A stretch of DNA of 27,698 nt from Chara braunii (Eukaryota; Streptophyta; Charophyceae; Charales; Characeae). The first letter of the stretch is position 1; each line of letters starts with the position of its first letter. The notes under the pieces were generated by a model. That model worked only from the letters and a program-made list of their open reading frames with translations. It was not told the DNA's origin and searched no databases. This document shows positions 1-9,960 of the stretch, in pieces. Location: assembly GCA_003427395.1 (NCBI GenBank), contig BFEA01000139.1:2948735-2976432 (forward strand), given 5' to 3'. Made by a program: the position numbers and the translations under genes.

Positions 1-540
1 CTTTGGGACTTGACGACATTGGAACCAGACTCAGCATTGGGATTCAGACATTTGACGAGGGATTATTTGGGGCCTGTGCCGAAGACTTGGTGTTGACGAC
101 ATTCCCATCTTCCCCTCTTCTTCGTCTAACCCCCCTCTTCTTCGTCTGTGTATGGTTGGGGACTGGCGCATTCTTCCTGTGTGAGCGCCAGGCCCCTTCA
201 CACCATGGAATGATGATGATGTATGTTTGGGGCTGCATGGCAACATTGATTGTTCAGATCATTGGTAGCTAAGTCTTCCGCTATGCTATCTTGTACTTGT
301 GAGAGAGGTCGGTTCTTGTTCTGGTCTGCACCGTTATGGTATGCGACATTCCCCCTTTCTGTTCTAGTCTGGATACTCTTGACTTGGAGATTTTACACGT
401 GGTAATGAGGAATCATGCACTTCAATGACTTCGAATTGATGGACTAGCTGGAATGATTATCTCGACATTGCACGACATTGCGATCTCACGACATTGCTAT
501 CTGACGACATGATTGTTTGATAAGACTGGGCTCATTACAA
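1..540. other. Unassigned flank with short tandem repeats
   Basis: No gene is recognisable. The stretch holds small direct repeats. A CCCCTCTTCTTCGTCT motif occurs at 112-127 and again at 132-147. A 16-bp unit based on CACGACATTGC is repeated at 471-486 and 487-502, with a partial third copy at 503-511; related GACGACATT words occur at 12-20 and 95-103. A 7-bp inverted repeat, CTGGCGC and GCGCCAG, sits at 163-169 and 185-191. The 89-codon open frame at 3-272 is leucine- and phenylalanine-rich with no motif and is probably chance. Confidence 0.5.
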
Positions 541-841
541 CGTCTTCACCCAAATAAAACTTGCAGTCATTATCGCTGTATCTGGACTGCAAGTTGTCCC
601 AAGTATGGCTATAATGACGGGACACTCTTTTTCCTTTCTTTTAAAAAAGGCACCGGCCTTGAAGTATCATCAAAAGAACTGACCGACCCTAGGTAATCCA
701 AAATTGTAGTATTTCACTAATCTGCTCTCAGCAGAGTTTGAACTTAGGTGTGTATTTCAACAGTTGAGGGGTGTACCAACTGGCCTACCAACTGATCTAG
801 TCCAGTTGGTAATGAAGGGGCGCTCTACTTGGGTGAAGACG
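541..841 (-). repeat. Candidate non-autonomous element: 20-bp terminal inverted repeats plus tRNA-like promoter boxes
   Basis: The ends form an inverted repeat. The 20 bases at 541-560 match the reverse complement of 822-841 at 17 of 20 positions, the outer 13 perfectly. An internal perfect 10-bp inverted repeat lies at 559-568 and 585-594. On the minus strand, TAGATCAGTTGG (799-788) matches the tRNA A-box consensus except at one base, and GTTCAAACTC (743-734) resembles a B box. The boxes are 56 bp apart; removing an apparent 12-bp duplication of the CAGTTGGTA word leaves about 44 bp, the usual tRNA spacing. A tRNA-derived SINE or a MITE are both possible. No target-site duplication was found at these ends, so the borders are uncertain. 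Confidence 0.35.
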
Positions 842-1785
842 GTACCTTTCATGTCTTACATTTTGGGTTTCATAAGCTACCATAGTACACATGTCACGTC
901 ACAGAGGTATCCCATTCGGGACTTGAGGAGGCTGGGATGATGTCTGCGTTTCAAGAGAAGGGCCATCATACGAATAGGAGTAATCAGGAGTCCCTGACAT
1001 ATGTACCCTGTTGAGACTTGAGGCTGGGATAAGGTTTGCGTGTCTCATGAGACGGTACTTCATCTCTCAAGCTTCATCACCAAGTTGCAAGCATACCTGC
1101 CCTCTCGAAGCTTTGGCCATCAGGTAGCTCTCATGATTTGATATGAAAACCCTTCTGGAGGCATGTTTCTACTTGACTGGTGGTGCTGTCCTGTGAAAAG
1201 CTGGCCATCAGGTAGCTCCCAAAGTTACATTCCTGTTGAGTCCAGTTTCTGCTGAGAATCCTTCGATTGTTTTTTTGCAAGCTACCTTGATCCCTGTCCA
1301 TCCCATCATCGCCTTTTTTTCCACAACCTGGTGGGCAGCGCTGCCACAAAGTGGCCTCGATATTATAGTTATATGTCGCACGCCATTGGTCTTGCGAGCA
1401 CTGACTAGAATGCTCCTTAAACCATTAGTTCACACAAGCCTAAGCTGACAAAGCTACCTTCCAAGGCTCTCAAGCCTGCAACTGCACCTTTTTCAAACTG
1501 GTCTGCCTCTTTTGCTACTGACACAGGCCCGAATGAAAATGCTCTTACCGCGTATACCATTAAGAGCACTACTTTGGTTCGTGGGAACCGGTGGTTTCAC
1601 AAATCGGTGCACTGGTGCATGATCCGTGTATCCCTATAATCTCCAAGATACTTCCACAGGTTCACCCACAGAAACCTTGTTACAAATTTTCCTTCCTCTA
1701 AATGATAAGCTTCAATGAACTTCTCACAGCAACCCCAGCGGCAAAACGCTGAGATCACCGTGATCCAACATGCATCCCTAAAATC
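842..1785. other. Unassigned flank with imperfect direct repeats
   Basis: No gene is recognised. Two degenerate copies of a block of roughly 42-44 bp beginning GACTTGAG lie at about 919-962 and 1013-1054. The 16-bp word GGCCATCAGGTAGCTC occurs at 1115-1130 and again at 1203-1218. On the minus strand, a short open stretch between about 1773 and 1605 ends in a possible splice donor context, but no family could be recognised, so it is not called as a gene. Confidence 0.4.
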
Positions 1786-1869
1786 TCATAGATAACCTGT
1801 TTGTAACTTTGTATGGTGGATAAGCACACCTTCAAAACCAAAACATAAAAAAACAATCAAGCAACACAC

Positions 1870-1980
1870 CTTATACTGATTCCAACGTTTTGTCCGGAAA
1901 TACTCTGCTCGGACATTGCCCTCGGTCTTGTAGTCCTGTCCATCATTGTTTACATCGGGAAAACCATCTGTCAGTAGCAC
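1870..1980 (-). pseudogene. Weak candidate host exon with von Willebrand A-like LLTDG motif
   Basis: Read on the minus strand, codons from 1980 downward give a peptide beginning VLLTDGFPDVNNDG. The LLTDG segment resembles the strand and loop that carry the later metal-binding Asp in von Willebrand factor A domains (family knowledge). At 1870/1869 the sequence reads AAG|GTGTGT, a good plant-type splice donor. A TGA immediately precedes the first codon in this frame, with a possible acceptor CTGAG at about the same place, so the exon would start near 1979. Only about 37 residues are visible and no other exon could be joined in phase. It could be a chance open frame. The chromovirus begins 104 bp away, so the element might have landed in a host intron; that is inference. 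Confidence 0.22.
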
Positions 1981-2084
1981 TCAGAATATTGCAGCATTCT
2001 ACAAACAGACACAACCATGTGGCATGAGTTCTCGTCACCACAGTCCAACCCCGACCTCTACTCCCCATTCCCCATCAAGACACT

Positions 2085-3424
2085 TGTAATGACCCGCACA
2101 AACACAGACTGAGACCCTCACTGCTGATTTCTGAGTTCTGCCACTGGAATGGATGCCTTGCTGAGATTCCCTCATTCTGCCGAGTTTTCTAAGTTTGTGT
2201 ATGTGTGCGTGCTTGAGGGTCTGTGTACCTGTCTGAGTGCTTGTGAGCCTGAGTGTGTGTGACCTGCAAGGGTACTCGCTTGCTTACCTGTGGCCATGAC
2301 ATTGAGGTGGCGGGAAAAGAGGCCCACGACACTTAGAGCAGCGAAAAAACACTCAAGAAGCAGGTAGGCCGGTACCACACCAAGTAGAAGTAGACGTGCC
2401 GGGTACTCGAGGCCGAGCAGAAGAAGACAAAAGTTGGCATTTTTAGAGGCCCAGTAGTTGTAGGCCAGGTCTAGGCGGGTACCAATCCAACCAGTCTGAG
2501 TCTAGGGCCTGTATGGGCAATATCAGAGTCTGCAATGATGTTTCCCTCCGAAAGGGAGGAGGTACCGGTTGCTTGGGAGGCCGCGCGGCCTAGGAAGTCA
2601 CCGCCCAAGAGGCAAGTAGGCCGCTATATCTCCAGGAGGAGCAACGTGCTCCTCCTCATTCTTCGGTGTGCATGCTTGGCGACACACTGCTGGGAGCGTT
2701 GGCTGGAGGAGTGCTGGGCACTTCAGCACTGCTAGGAGGAAGGAGACCGGGAGCTCCCACCTCGGCTATGGTGGAGCTCTACCGATAGGAGGAGGAGGGA
2801 GAAGAGGACTGAGGAGGAGAGTGGCGAGGTACCTACCTGGCTATGGTGGGCATCATCTTCATCACCTTGTTGGGCGCTGCATCTGAAAGGCCCCAGTTGG
2901 GGTTGCGCTGCACCAAGAAGGCTTCAAGGCAGAGTCAGGCATGGCGGCCTGAGAAACAGCGGACATAGCTGCTCGGTGTAGTCCTTTGCACAGCAGGGCC
3001 AGGCCCTTAGTAGTCCGCCATAGCCTTGGCCTACATGAAGAGGAGGAAGAAGAGTGTCATGGCTATGGTGGACCTCATGTTGTGCCTTAGAAGAGGGATT
3101 CGGACATTGATTCTGGTTCAGCCGTTCAACATTATTATTGTTATTTATTGTTTGAAGAAGAGGGGAGGAGAAAAGGAGGACGAGAGAGGTTGGCGAGAAG
3201 GAGGGTATTATCATTGGTCTATGCTGGTGTACATCTTCTTCTTTTTTCTTTCATCTTCATCTTCATCTTCTTCTTTCCCTCTCTCTCCTCTCAAGTTCAT
3301 TAATTTCTTTTTGCAATTGGACAGCATTGTACTTACTGATGAATGTGTACTTCGAACTTTCTGATGAATGTGTACTTCGAACTTTCGATGAATGTGTACT
3401 TCGAAATTGGCCAGGATCGTAACA
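2085..3424 (+). repeat. 5' LTR of the chromovirus
   Basis: This 1340-bp repeat begins TGTAATG and ends CGTAACA, the TG...CA form of retroelement ends. It aligns through its length with 10345-11697. Immediately after it comes the primer site. Distinctive features are a CTT-rich microsatellite at 3235-3285 and, close to the end, a 25-bp unit present three times in tandem (3336-3360, 3361-3385, 3386-3410); the 3' LTR has one copy. Open frames inside the LTR are G/A-rich chance frames with no homology visible. Confidence 0.92.
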
Positions 3425-3425
3425 T

Positions 3426-3436
3426 TGGTATCAGAG
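3426..3436 (+). other. Primer-binding site for initiator methionine tRNA
   Basis: One base after the 5' LTR, the sequence reads TGGTATCAGAG. This is the complement of the 3' end of plant initiator Met-tRNA (family knowledge), the usual primer for minus-strand DNA synthesis in plant Ty3 and Ty1 elements. The match stops after 11 bases; the next bases are TGGA. Confidence 0.88.
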
Positions 3437-4743
3437 TGGATTCTACTTGCTGGCGAGAGTTGACTTCGCTGCCATAACCCTAACCTAAGTGGTTAGGGCT
3501 AACCACTTTGGATTAGGGCAGGAAGTTAGGGTTAAGTGGTGCAGCGTGGTGAAATCGAAGCTGCTCCCACTGGCAGGGTCGTGTAGGGTCGACAATAGAC
3601 CTGCCCAAGTTGCTAGAGTGTGTGTGTGTGGTGGCGAGACACAAGGTGGGACTTCGTGATGCAATTTGAGAGAGGCGACAGCGAAGGGAACCTACAACTG
3701 GAATAAGGACTGCAAGGAAGACAAGGAGCGACTTTAGGGCTCCCCTCAAGTTAGGCGAGCTTGAGGGTGGCAGCCATATCCGCACCAACGGACTGCAAGT
3801 TGCTACTTCGATCTTCAACATCGACGGGGGATCCGGCGTTGTACTTTGGGTTAGATGTCGACCCTCCTAGATGATACGACACTAGTGTAGAGGATGCTAA
3901 TTGGGTCAGGAGAGGAGGGGGGGTGAGTTTCATTTCATCCCAAGACCCCGGCCACTCACATAAGTGTCGTGTCACAAGGGTGCCCATGTGTGTGTGCATG
4001 GAATTGATTGCATGTTGGGGTATTCTGGGTTCTTCTCCCATCCTCTATGGTCTTGATCTTGTGTTGAAGTGTGTGAACTGCTTTCTCACCTGATGCGTGA
4101 AAGGATGGAGTATCTCGTGCGCAATGCCATATCTTTCTACAACACTTTATTTATTTCATTCTGAACGGCTGTAGTCTGTAGGTTCTTTCTAGAGTTGAAA
4201 TTCGTTTTTTCAGTACGGTAGGGTCAAAAAATAGGTCTTTGAGGAACTCTTGTTGGTTGGGACCCGGTCTTGACTCAATTGGGACCTTTTTGGACCCAAT
4301 GGGATTGGGCCCAAACAAGAAGGGCCCCTTAGGCCCAAATCTGTTGACGTCAGTCACCTTGCTCTACCTTGTTGGGAATCGGAGTCATGCTTTTGGACCA
4401 GGACACTTGCTGCTGAGGGGATCTCAGCTGAGACGTTTCACAAACTTTATTGCACGGTCCGCCGCTTGACTCGCACCTTAGACACCACTCAATTCTCTCT
4501 CACATTGTGTAGTACACTTCGAATTTGATTTGCTGTGTTTTTACAGGACTGAGTCTGATTAGGCTTGAGGGGATCGCATACATAGTCGGACCAGATTGTG
4601 TTGCTGAATCAGATCTCTCTGATTTTATTTTATTTTTTATTATTTTGTCTGCTCTCCGGTCCAAATGAATTGTCGCTCCGGCTAGGAGTTCTACCTTCTC
4701 TTCCGACTGAACTTGAAACCGTTTCTTTTCATTGGGTTAACTA
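3437..4743 (+). other. Untranslated leader of the chromovirus
   Basis: About 1.3 kb separates the primer site from the first gag codon. No convincing coding frame was seen on either strand. Near its start lies a perfect 10-bp inverted repeat with a 2-base centre (3487-3508), flanked by CCCTAA/TTAGGG words. Such leader hairpins can act in RNA dimerisation or packaging in retroelements, but nothing here proves that. A G-rich run occurs at 3909-3925, and 4250-4340 has repeated GGGCCC/GGACC words. Confidence 0.6.
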
Positions 4744-6097
4744 ATGACCATATCAACACGATCGCGGACGAGAGAGAGAGTAAAGAGAGAGAGGACGTTG
4801 AGTGTTGCACTTGAGGGCGTCAGAAAGAAGAAGTGGTGTACCTGTCCAACGAGGATGGCGAGAAACCCTCATTGTGAGAGGCTTTCCCAAATCTTTTCTG
4901 AATTGGGTGTTGTCAGTCATAACAGAGTTGACATGGCAACAGGAACCATAAAAACTTCAGTCAGTCTCAAGGTACAAATGGATGCCGCAAACGAAGAGGA
5001 TAAACCTTCTTTCTTTATCCTCTTCCAAAATGCACTGAGGAAGAAAGCGAAGGCGGAGGAAAAAGCAGCGGAGGAGAAGGAAAAGGCCACAATACAGGGC
5101 TATGAGAAAGTCTTCAGGACAGTACCCTCCCTGCCTGATGAGGAAGTGAAGTCTCATTCGGTCACTTGTGTGCGGGCACTGATCAATTGTCACATGATAA
5201 GTACTCTTCCTGCCTTTGTGTCCCAGTTGTTTGATCAGGTGAAAGACCTGCGAGATACCATAGCCCAGATGGAGAAGAGGCACAATGGCCAGCTGCAGCG
5301 AATAGCAAATCTGCGGCAGACTGACCTTAACCCCCCCCTTCTTCCAAATGCATCAAGTTTCGCTGCCTTGTCTACCACCCATGGCCCCCTCTTCTCTTCT
5401 TCATCTTTGAGCTTGATGAGTATGGGACCTGCAACAAGTGCACCTTCCACTGCTGTTGCACAAGCGGCGCAACGAGCTCTACAACTGGTGCAGTCCCACT
5501 TCCAGTTCTTGCAGATCCTGGCCCTAGTAATGGTTTTTCCTATGTGGATAAAAAGGCGGCCATGTTACCGCCCAGATACTATGGGAAGGACGGTGTCATG
5601 TCTTGGCTCGCGGCTATGCAAGCATACTTCAACACTTTGGGAACTCCCCCGGTTACTCAATCAGTTGTCGTGGGAACCAATGTCGTGCCCGAAGTACGGA
5701 GTTGGGTTGAGCTCCAAGCCATTTAGGTCGGATATGCCAAACTGGACATGAACAAGTGGCTAAAGGCCACTGAGATCACGTCACTCGAGGAACTCTTCAT
5801 CAAACGCTATTAGGATCCGCACGCTGCAGCAAGAGCAAAATACCGGCTTGACTATGTCAAACGCAGCAAATGGGCCAAGAGTATGAAAGACCTGATGACA
5901 CATCTCAACAATCTCTTTGTCACACCCGGCTTGGAGATGACAACACAATCATGTCTAGATGTTGTCAAAGGCACGGTACCCTCGACCATTACTAATCGTC
6001 TTGGGCTAGGACTTGACGAACACACAGACTGGTTTTTCCTCATGAAGGATGTAGTCAAGCTAGAGGCACAAGACCTCTTCCACGCGGTAGGTAGAGT

Positions 6098-6140
<43 letters not shown>

Positions 6141-6579
6141 TTGGTCGCAGACGGCATGGGGGCAGCAGCCATTTTGCATCACACGACCTGCTGGAGTCCG
6201 ATGATCAGGTTGGTGCAGATGGTTCTACTCTTGATGACGATCAAGAGCAATATGCTGACCTGACGTGTTCTTTGACTTAAGAGTCTGAAACTGTAGATGA
6301 TGATGAATCAATGAATGCCTTTAGAAAGACTGCCTTCAAAAGAGTAAGGGGCCAAGGAACTCAGTGAAAAACAACACTAACACCATTCACCTCCCCAAAG
6401 GAGCAAAGATTCCACCGAAACCGGAGGATCCTGCTACAAAACCATGGGTAGATCTCCGGATTAGTGAAAGTGAGTGGAAACACAGGATCAAGAAAGGGGT
6501 TTGCCTGCATTGCACCAAGTCGGGACATTCAGTCCAACAATGTTTCAGATTGCAGCAGGGAAACCAGCAAAATGGGTAG
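4744..6579 (+). pseudogene. gag: Gag-like capsid/nucleocapsid gene, broken
   Basis: Gag packages element RNA into cytoplasmic particles. An ATG at 4744 opens a frame whose first 230 or so codons look genuine: a basic start, a charged Lys/Glu-rich helix at residues 97-116 and a coiled-coil-like QLFDQVKDLRDTIAQMEK segment. A frameshift near 5430-5500 moves the real frame to the one containing YYGKDGVMSWLAAMQAYF, typical of retrotransposon gag. TAG codons interrupt it at 5724 and within the RY-DPHAA segment near 5812. A 37-A run follows (6102-6138), then an acidic Asp-rich linker in another frame. The CCHC zinc knuckle at 6502-6543 (CLHCTKSGHSVQQC, spacing C-x2-C-x4-H-x4-C) is intact and is the nucleocapsid RNA-binding motif. 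A TAG at 6577 ends this piece. Confidence 0.85.
6102..6138 (+). repeat. 37-base poly(A) run inside gag
   Basis: An uninterrupted run of 37 A residues lies inside the gag frame after GTTATT. It encodes lysines in one frame and separates two gag segments that are read in different frames. It may be expansion of a Lys codon stretch by slippage or the relic of a very short retroposed insertion. A sequencing-length error is also possible. Confidence 0.9.
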
Positions 6580-6840
6580 AGATATTATCAGCACACTCTA
6601 CAGAAGGAGAGGCTGAACAAGTAAGTGCAGGTCCTTCACCGTAATCTGATCTCACTCAACAATCCTCTCTTGAGACCCCAAATGATGTTGATTCCACGGC
6701 ATATCCTCTACAAGGAGCCTTGGGTGGAGTCGGAAGAAATTGACTTGCATGCTCTCTTGTTGCGTTGGGCTCACATGAAGCAAGAACGCGCACAAGGGAA
6801 AACGAAGCTGATCTTCTTCAAACTCTGCATTAATGGCTGA
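6580..6840 (+). pseudogene. Gag-Pol linker, frame-shifted
   Basis: Between the zinc knuckle and the protease the reading frame is lost at least twice. One frame reads an acidic, Ser/Pro-rich linker (around 6568-6650) and ends at TAA. The frame beginning near 6625 runs through HALLLRWAHMKQERAQGKTK into the LFFKLCING-type lead-in of the protease and stops at TGA 6838-6840, exactly one codon before the protease YIRAL segment. The linker has no recognisable domain. It is included because it connects gag to pol. Confidence 0.55.
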
Positions 6841-7458
6841 TACATCCGTGCGCTGGCTGATTGTGGCGCAACCGCCAACTACTTCTCACCGCACGGCATT
6901 CGTAAGGCATGCTTGGGAATGAAGCAAGCGGCTTGGCAGAATCCTTGTCGGACCCAAGTGGGCAACCAAGAGGTTGTCACATCTACGCATGCAGTCAAAG
7001 GTGTGCGCACTACCTTTGATGCAAACTGCATAATCACACATGAGCTAAACTTCTATGTCCTTGATACATGCCCCTTTGACGCGGTTATTGGCTTGGGCTG
7101 GTTGCAGGCCCAATGTGAAAGAACCACGTGGAAGTTCTCACAATTCATGGTCAAAGATGTCATGGGGATCGAGCGTCCAATCCTCTTGGACGAGCCGCGC
7201 GAGTCCCAAGTGACTTTTCTCGACGCAATGAAATTTTGCAAGAAGTGGCGCAGACACAAAGATGATGAGCAAATGCATATAGCCTTTGTTAGGCCTGCTC
7301 ATGTGCCTTCTATTTTTGTTGTACATAATGGTTCTAGTTTGCATGTTGTTTCTACTTCCAATGCAACCACTTCTACCTTTACTTCTACCTCTACTGAATA
7401 TACTTCACGTCCAAGCGGTTCTACTTCAAATCCTGTTGTTTTGGCTGCACCTATGTAG
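6841..7458 (+). pseudogene. pol (PR): Retropepsin-type aspartic protease domain
   Basis: The protease would cut the Gag-Pol polyprotein. The active-site loop is read at 6850-6873 as ALADCGAT; the family consensus is D-S/T-G, so Cys replaces Ser/Thr next to the catalytic Asp. About 70 codons later FDAVIGLGWL corresponds to the conserved hydrophobic-Gly strand near the end of the domain. An in-frame TGA (6838-6840) separates it from the upstream linker. After the domain, a Ser/Thr-rich spacer runs to a TAG at 7456-7458, with the RT frame continuing unchanged behind it. Confidence 0.85.
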
Positions 7459-8598
7459 TCCGATACGTGTGCACCAGATTCTGATTCTCCACCTCCGAAG
7501 ATCCCATCAGAGATCCGTAATCTTCTCAACCGATTCGCTGAAGTTTTGGTCGAACCACGCGGAGTTCCCAAGCGTCCGGTCCAACACAAGATCGCGTTGA
7601 TAGAAGGCAACACTCCTCCAAAAGGTTATGTCTATCGAATGGGCTCAGGATAATTGGAAGAGTTGCGAAGACAGATCGATAACATGCTTGAAAAAGGATG
7701 GATCAAGCCAAGCGAATCCGAATTCGGTGCACCAATTTTGTTTGTCCCTAAGAAAGGAGGCAAATTATGAATGTGTATTGATTACCGCGGACTGAATAGA
7801 ATAACAAGAATAACTGCATACCGTTTGCCACGAATTGATGATTTGCTTGATGTTGCAGGTGGATGCAAGGTCTTCAGTAACATCGACCTCAAGTCTGGTT
7901 ACCAACAGATTAAAGTCGACCCTGCAAACCATCATAAAACTACATTCCAAACCCTCAATGGGTTGTACAAATTTACCGTCATGCCCTTCGGTCTCATAAA
8001 TGCACCGGCCACCTTCCAAAGTCTCATGGACAAGGTGTTCCACAGTCAGATCAATCGATTTGTTGTTATTGTTTTGGATGACATCCTAATCTTCAGCAAG
8101 TCGATTGAACAACACATGAGACACCTTGAGGAAGTGTTGCAGATCCTCAAGAATATGGAACTCCATCTCAACTTAAAGAAATCTGAGTTCGGGAAGCACA
8201 GCATCATCTACCTTCGACATCAGTTGTCCGCTGCAGCCCTAGAGTCTGAGGCAACCAAAGTTGAGGTCATCCGCACATGGCCTCAACCAACAAATGTGCA
8301 ACAGTTGTGTTATTTTCTTGGTCTTGCGTCATACTACCGTAAGTTTGTGCCCAAATTTTCTATCATCGCCCGTTCGTTGTCCAAATTGACAAGCAAGTAT
8401 GTGTCTTATACGTGGGATGGGGAATGCACAGCCACCTTCCCAGCACTGAAGGAGGTCTTGGTGAGTCATCCGGTGCTCCGCATTGCAGATCCCGAACTTA
8501 CATTCGTAGTAACTACAAATGTGAGTTTGTACGGGATCGGCGCAGTGTTGCAGCAAGATGATGGTGACGGCTTACGTCAGCTTAAGTACTACAGGTAA
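7459..8598 (+). pseudogene. pol (RT): Ty3/gypsy reverse transcriptase domain
   Basis: This domain copies the element RNA into DNA. In one frame the section reads through the family landmarks: KGWIKPSESEFGAPILFVPKK, then CIDYRGLN, the motif A stretch FSNIDLKSGYQQI with its catalytic Asp, FTVMPFGLINAPATFQSLM, and motif C as VIVLDDILIFSKS (both Asp present, Val where Tyr is usual). It then runs through the connection region FLGLASYYRKFVPKFS to the start of the RNase H fold, SLYGIGAVLQQDDGDG. TAA at 7651 and TGA at 7768 interrupt the frame; the latter falls in the KL-MCIDYR motif, where CGA is the likely ancestral codon. A TAG at 8596 ends this frame; RNase H continues in another. Confidence 0.93.
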
Positions 8599-8891
8599 CT
8601 ACCTCCACCTACATGAGAGAACTCTATGCCTTGAGAGAGGTACTATATCGTTGGAAACACTACCTCTTGGGTCATTTCAAATTGTTCTCAGACCATGAGA
8701 CTTTGAAATGGATCAAGACACAAATTAATTGATCAACTACATTGACCCGGTGGCTGCATGAGATTGATGTGTGCGATTTTGAACTCAAACACAAACAAGG
8801 TTGTTACAATTGCGTTGTGGATGCTTTGTCTCGCCACCTTGAGTACGTGACTTGCCTTGTGGGCTCCTACGATCTCCGTAAGAAATTGTAA
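8599..8891 (+). pseudogene. pol (RH): RNase H domain (frame-shifted continuation)
   Basis: RNase H removes the RNA strand of the RNA-DNA hybrid. After a frameshift between about 8585 and 8607, the frame reads YMRELYALREVLYRWKHYLLG, then LFSDHETLKWIKTQ, and ends with KHKQGCYNCVVDALSRH. These are the standard RT-linked RNase H landmarks of Ty3 elements, and the Asp of SDH and of VDALSR are both present. A TGA interrupts the frame in the QIN-STT segment, and TAA/TAG codons end it near 8889-8897. Confidence 0.88.
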
Positions 8892-9960
8892 GGTTAGTTG
8901 AGCATACTGCCAAGGACCCGAGACTCAATCCCATCATTGAGCAGATCCAAGTTGACCCTAGCAGTCAACCTGATTTCCACGAGTGTGAAGTTTTTTTTCC
9001 GACGTTATGAAAAGTACAACCGATTGTGTGTACCCAACCGTGAGCCTATTCGTACTCACTTCTTGGACTTGACTCATAGCCGGAGTGGACACTTCGGTTT
9101 TGAAAAGACATACATAAGCCTATTGGAAAAGTTTGCATGAACTGGGATGAAAGGAATGGCCCGAAAGTTCGTGGTTGAGTGTCAAGTTTGTCAACGCATC
9201 AAACCATCTTGGCAAAAGCCCTATCCCTGATAGCCCTAGTGAGTCTATCTCCATTGACTTCACGGACATGGAAAAGAGGAGCAGAATGGATATTTGTAAG
9301 TGATGGTGATCATTGACCGCTTTTCAAAATTTCTGAATTTGATTCCATTGCCACCTCATGCCACAACTGACCTTGTGATTGAGGAGTTTAACAAGAGGTA
9401 CGTTTTGTGGTATGGTTCCCCGAAGACTCTTGTGAGTGATCGGGACACTAGGTTCATAAGTGCAGATTAGAAGGACTTCACCTCCCAGATCTATGACATC
9501 AAACTCAAGATGACGTCTGGTCGACATCCCGAAGCCAATGGATTGGCCCAGGAGATCAACCAGACCGTGATCCAACTTTTTCGACCTCTAATTGTGCCTG
9601 ATTAAAACTTTTGGGATGAGGAATTGTCGATTGTGCAGGGGTTGTACAACAACTTCATACACTCCTCCACCGGGATGACACCTAATCGGTTGCACCTCGG
9701 GTGGCAGATTCACAATCCCCTATCCTCTTTGTTTCCTAATCCGACACTTGGTCTAACACCTGGCCAACCTGAACCTTTCATAGTGGGAAGTTACGTCTAG
9801 GTCAAAATGTCTGAGTTTTCTGAAGAAGGTGTATCGAGAAAGCTTCTTCCTCAGTATTACGGTCCGTGGAAGGTGCTGAACCAGGTGGGGGACAATTCAT
9901 TCAGTCCTTATACGATCCACGTGCCTTCTCATTTGCGCACGTACCCTGTCTTTCACACAT
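8892..9960 (+). pseudogene. pol (IN): Ty3/gypsy integrase: HHCC zinc domain, DDE core and C-terminal fold
   Basis: Integrase inserts the DNA copy into the genome. The zinc-binding end is read at about 9075-9220 (LTHSRSGHFGFEKTYISLLE ... ECQVCQRIKPSW), with two His and two Cys. The core is split between frames. SIDFTDM at about 9250-9270 holds the first Asp, and LVSDRDTRF at 9429-9455 the second. HPEANGLAQEINQT is where the catalytic Glu belongs; by alignment to the family the Glu position is Gln (CAG at 9549-9551), with a Glu one residue later. TGA/TAG/TAA codons occur at Trp or Gln positions. The tail reads YYGPWKVLNQVGDNSFSPYT, then PVFHTSK, typical of the IN C-terminal fold. Confidence 0.9.

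Noticed and set aside
734-799. A functional tRNA gene on the minus strand
   Set aside because: A and B boxes are present but the T arm and acceptor do not pair, so it is at most a tRNA-derived relic.
2535-3364. Frames inside the 5' LTR (and the same in the 3' LTR)
   Set aside because: They are not conserved between the two LTRs in frame and show no domain.
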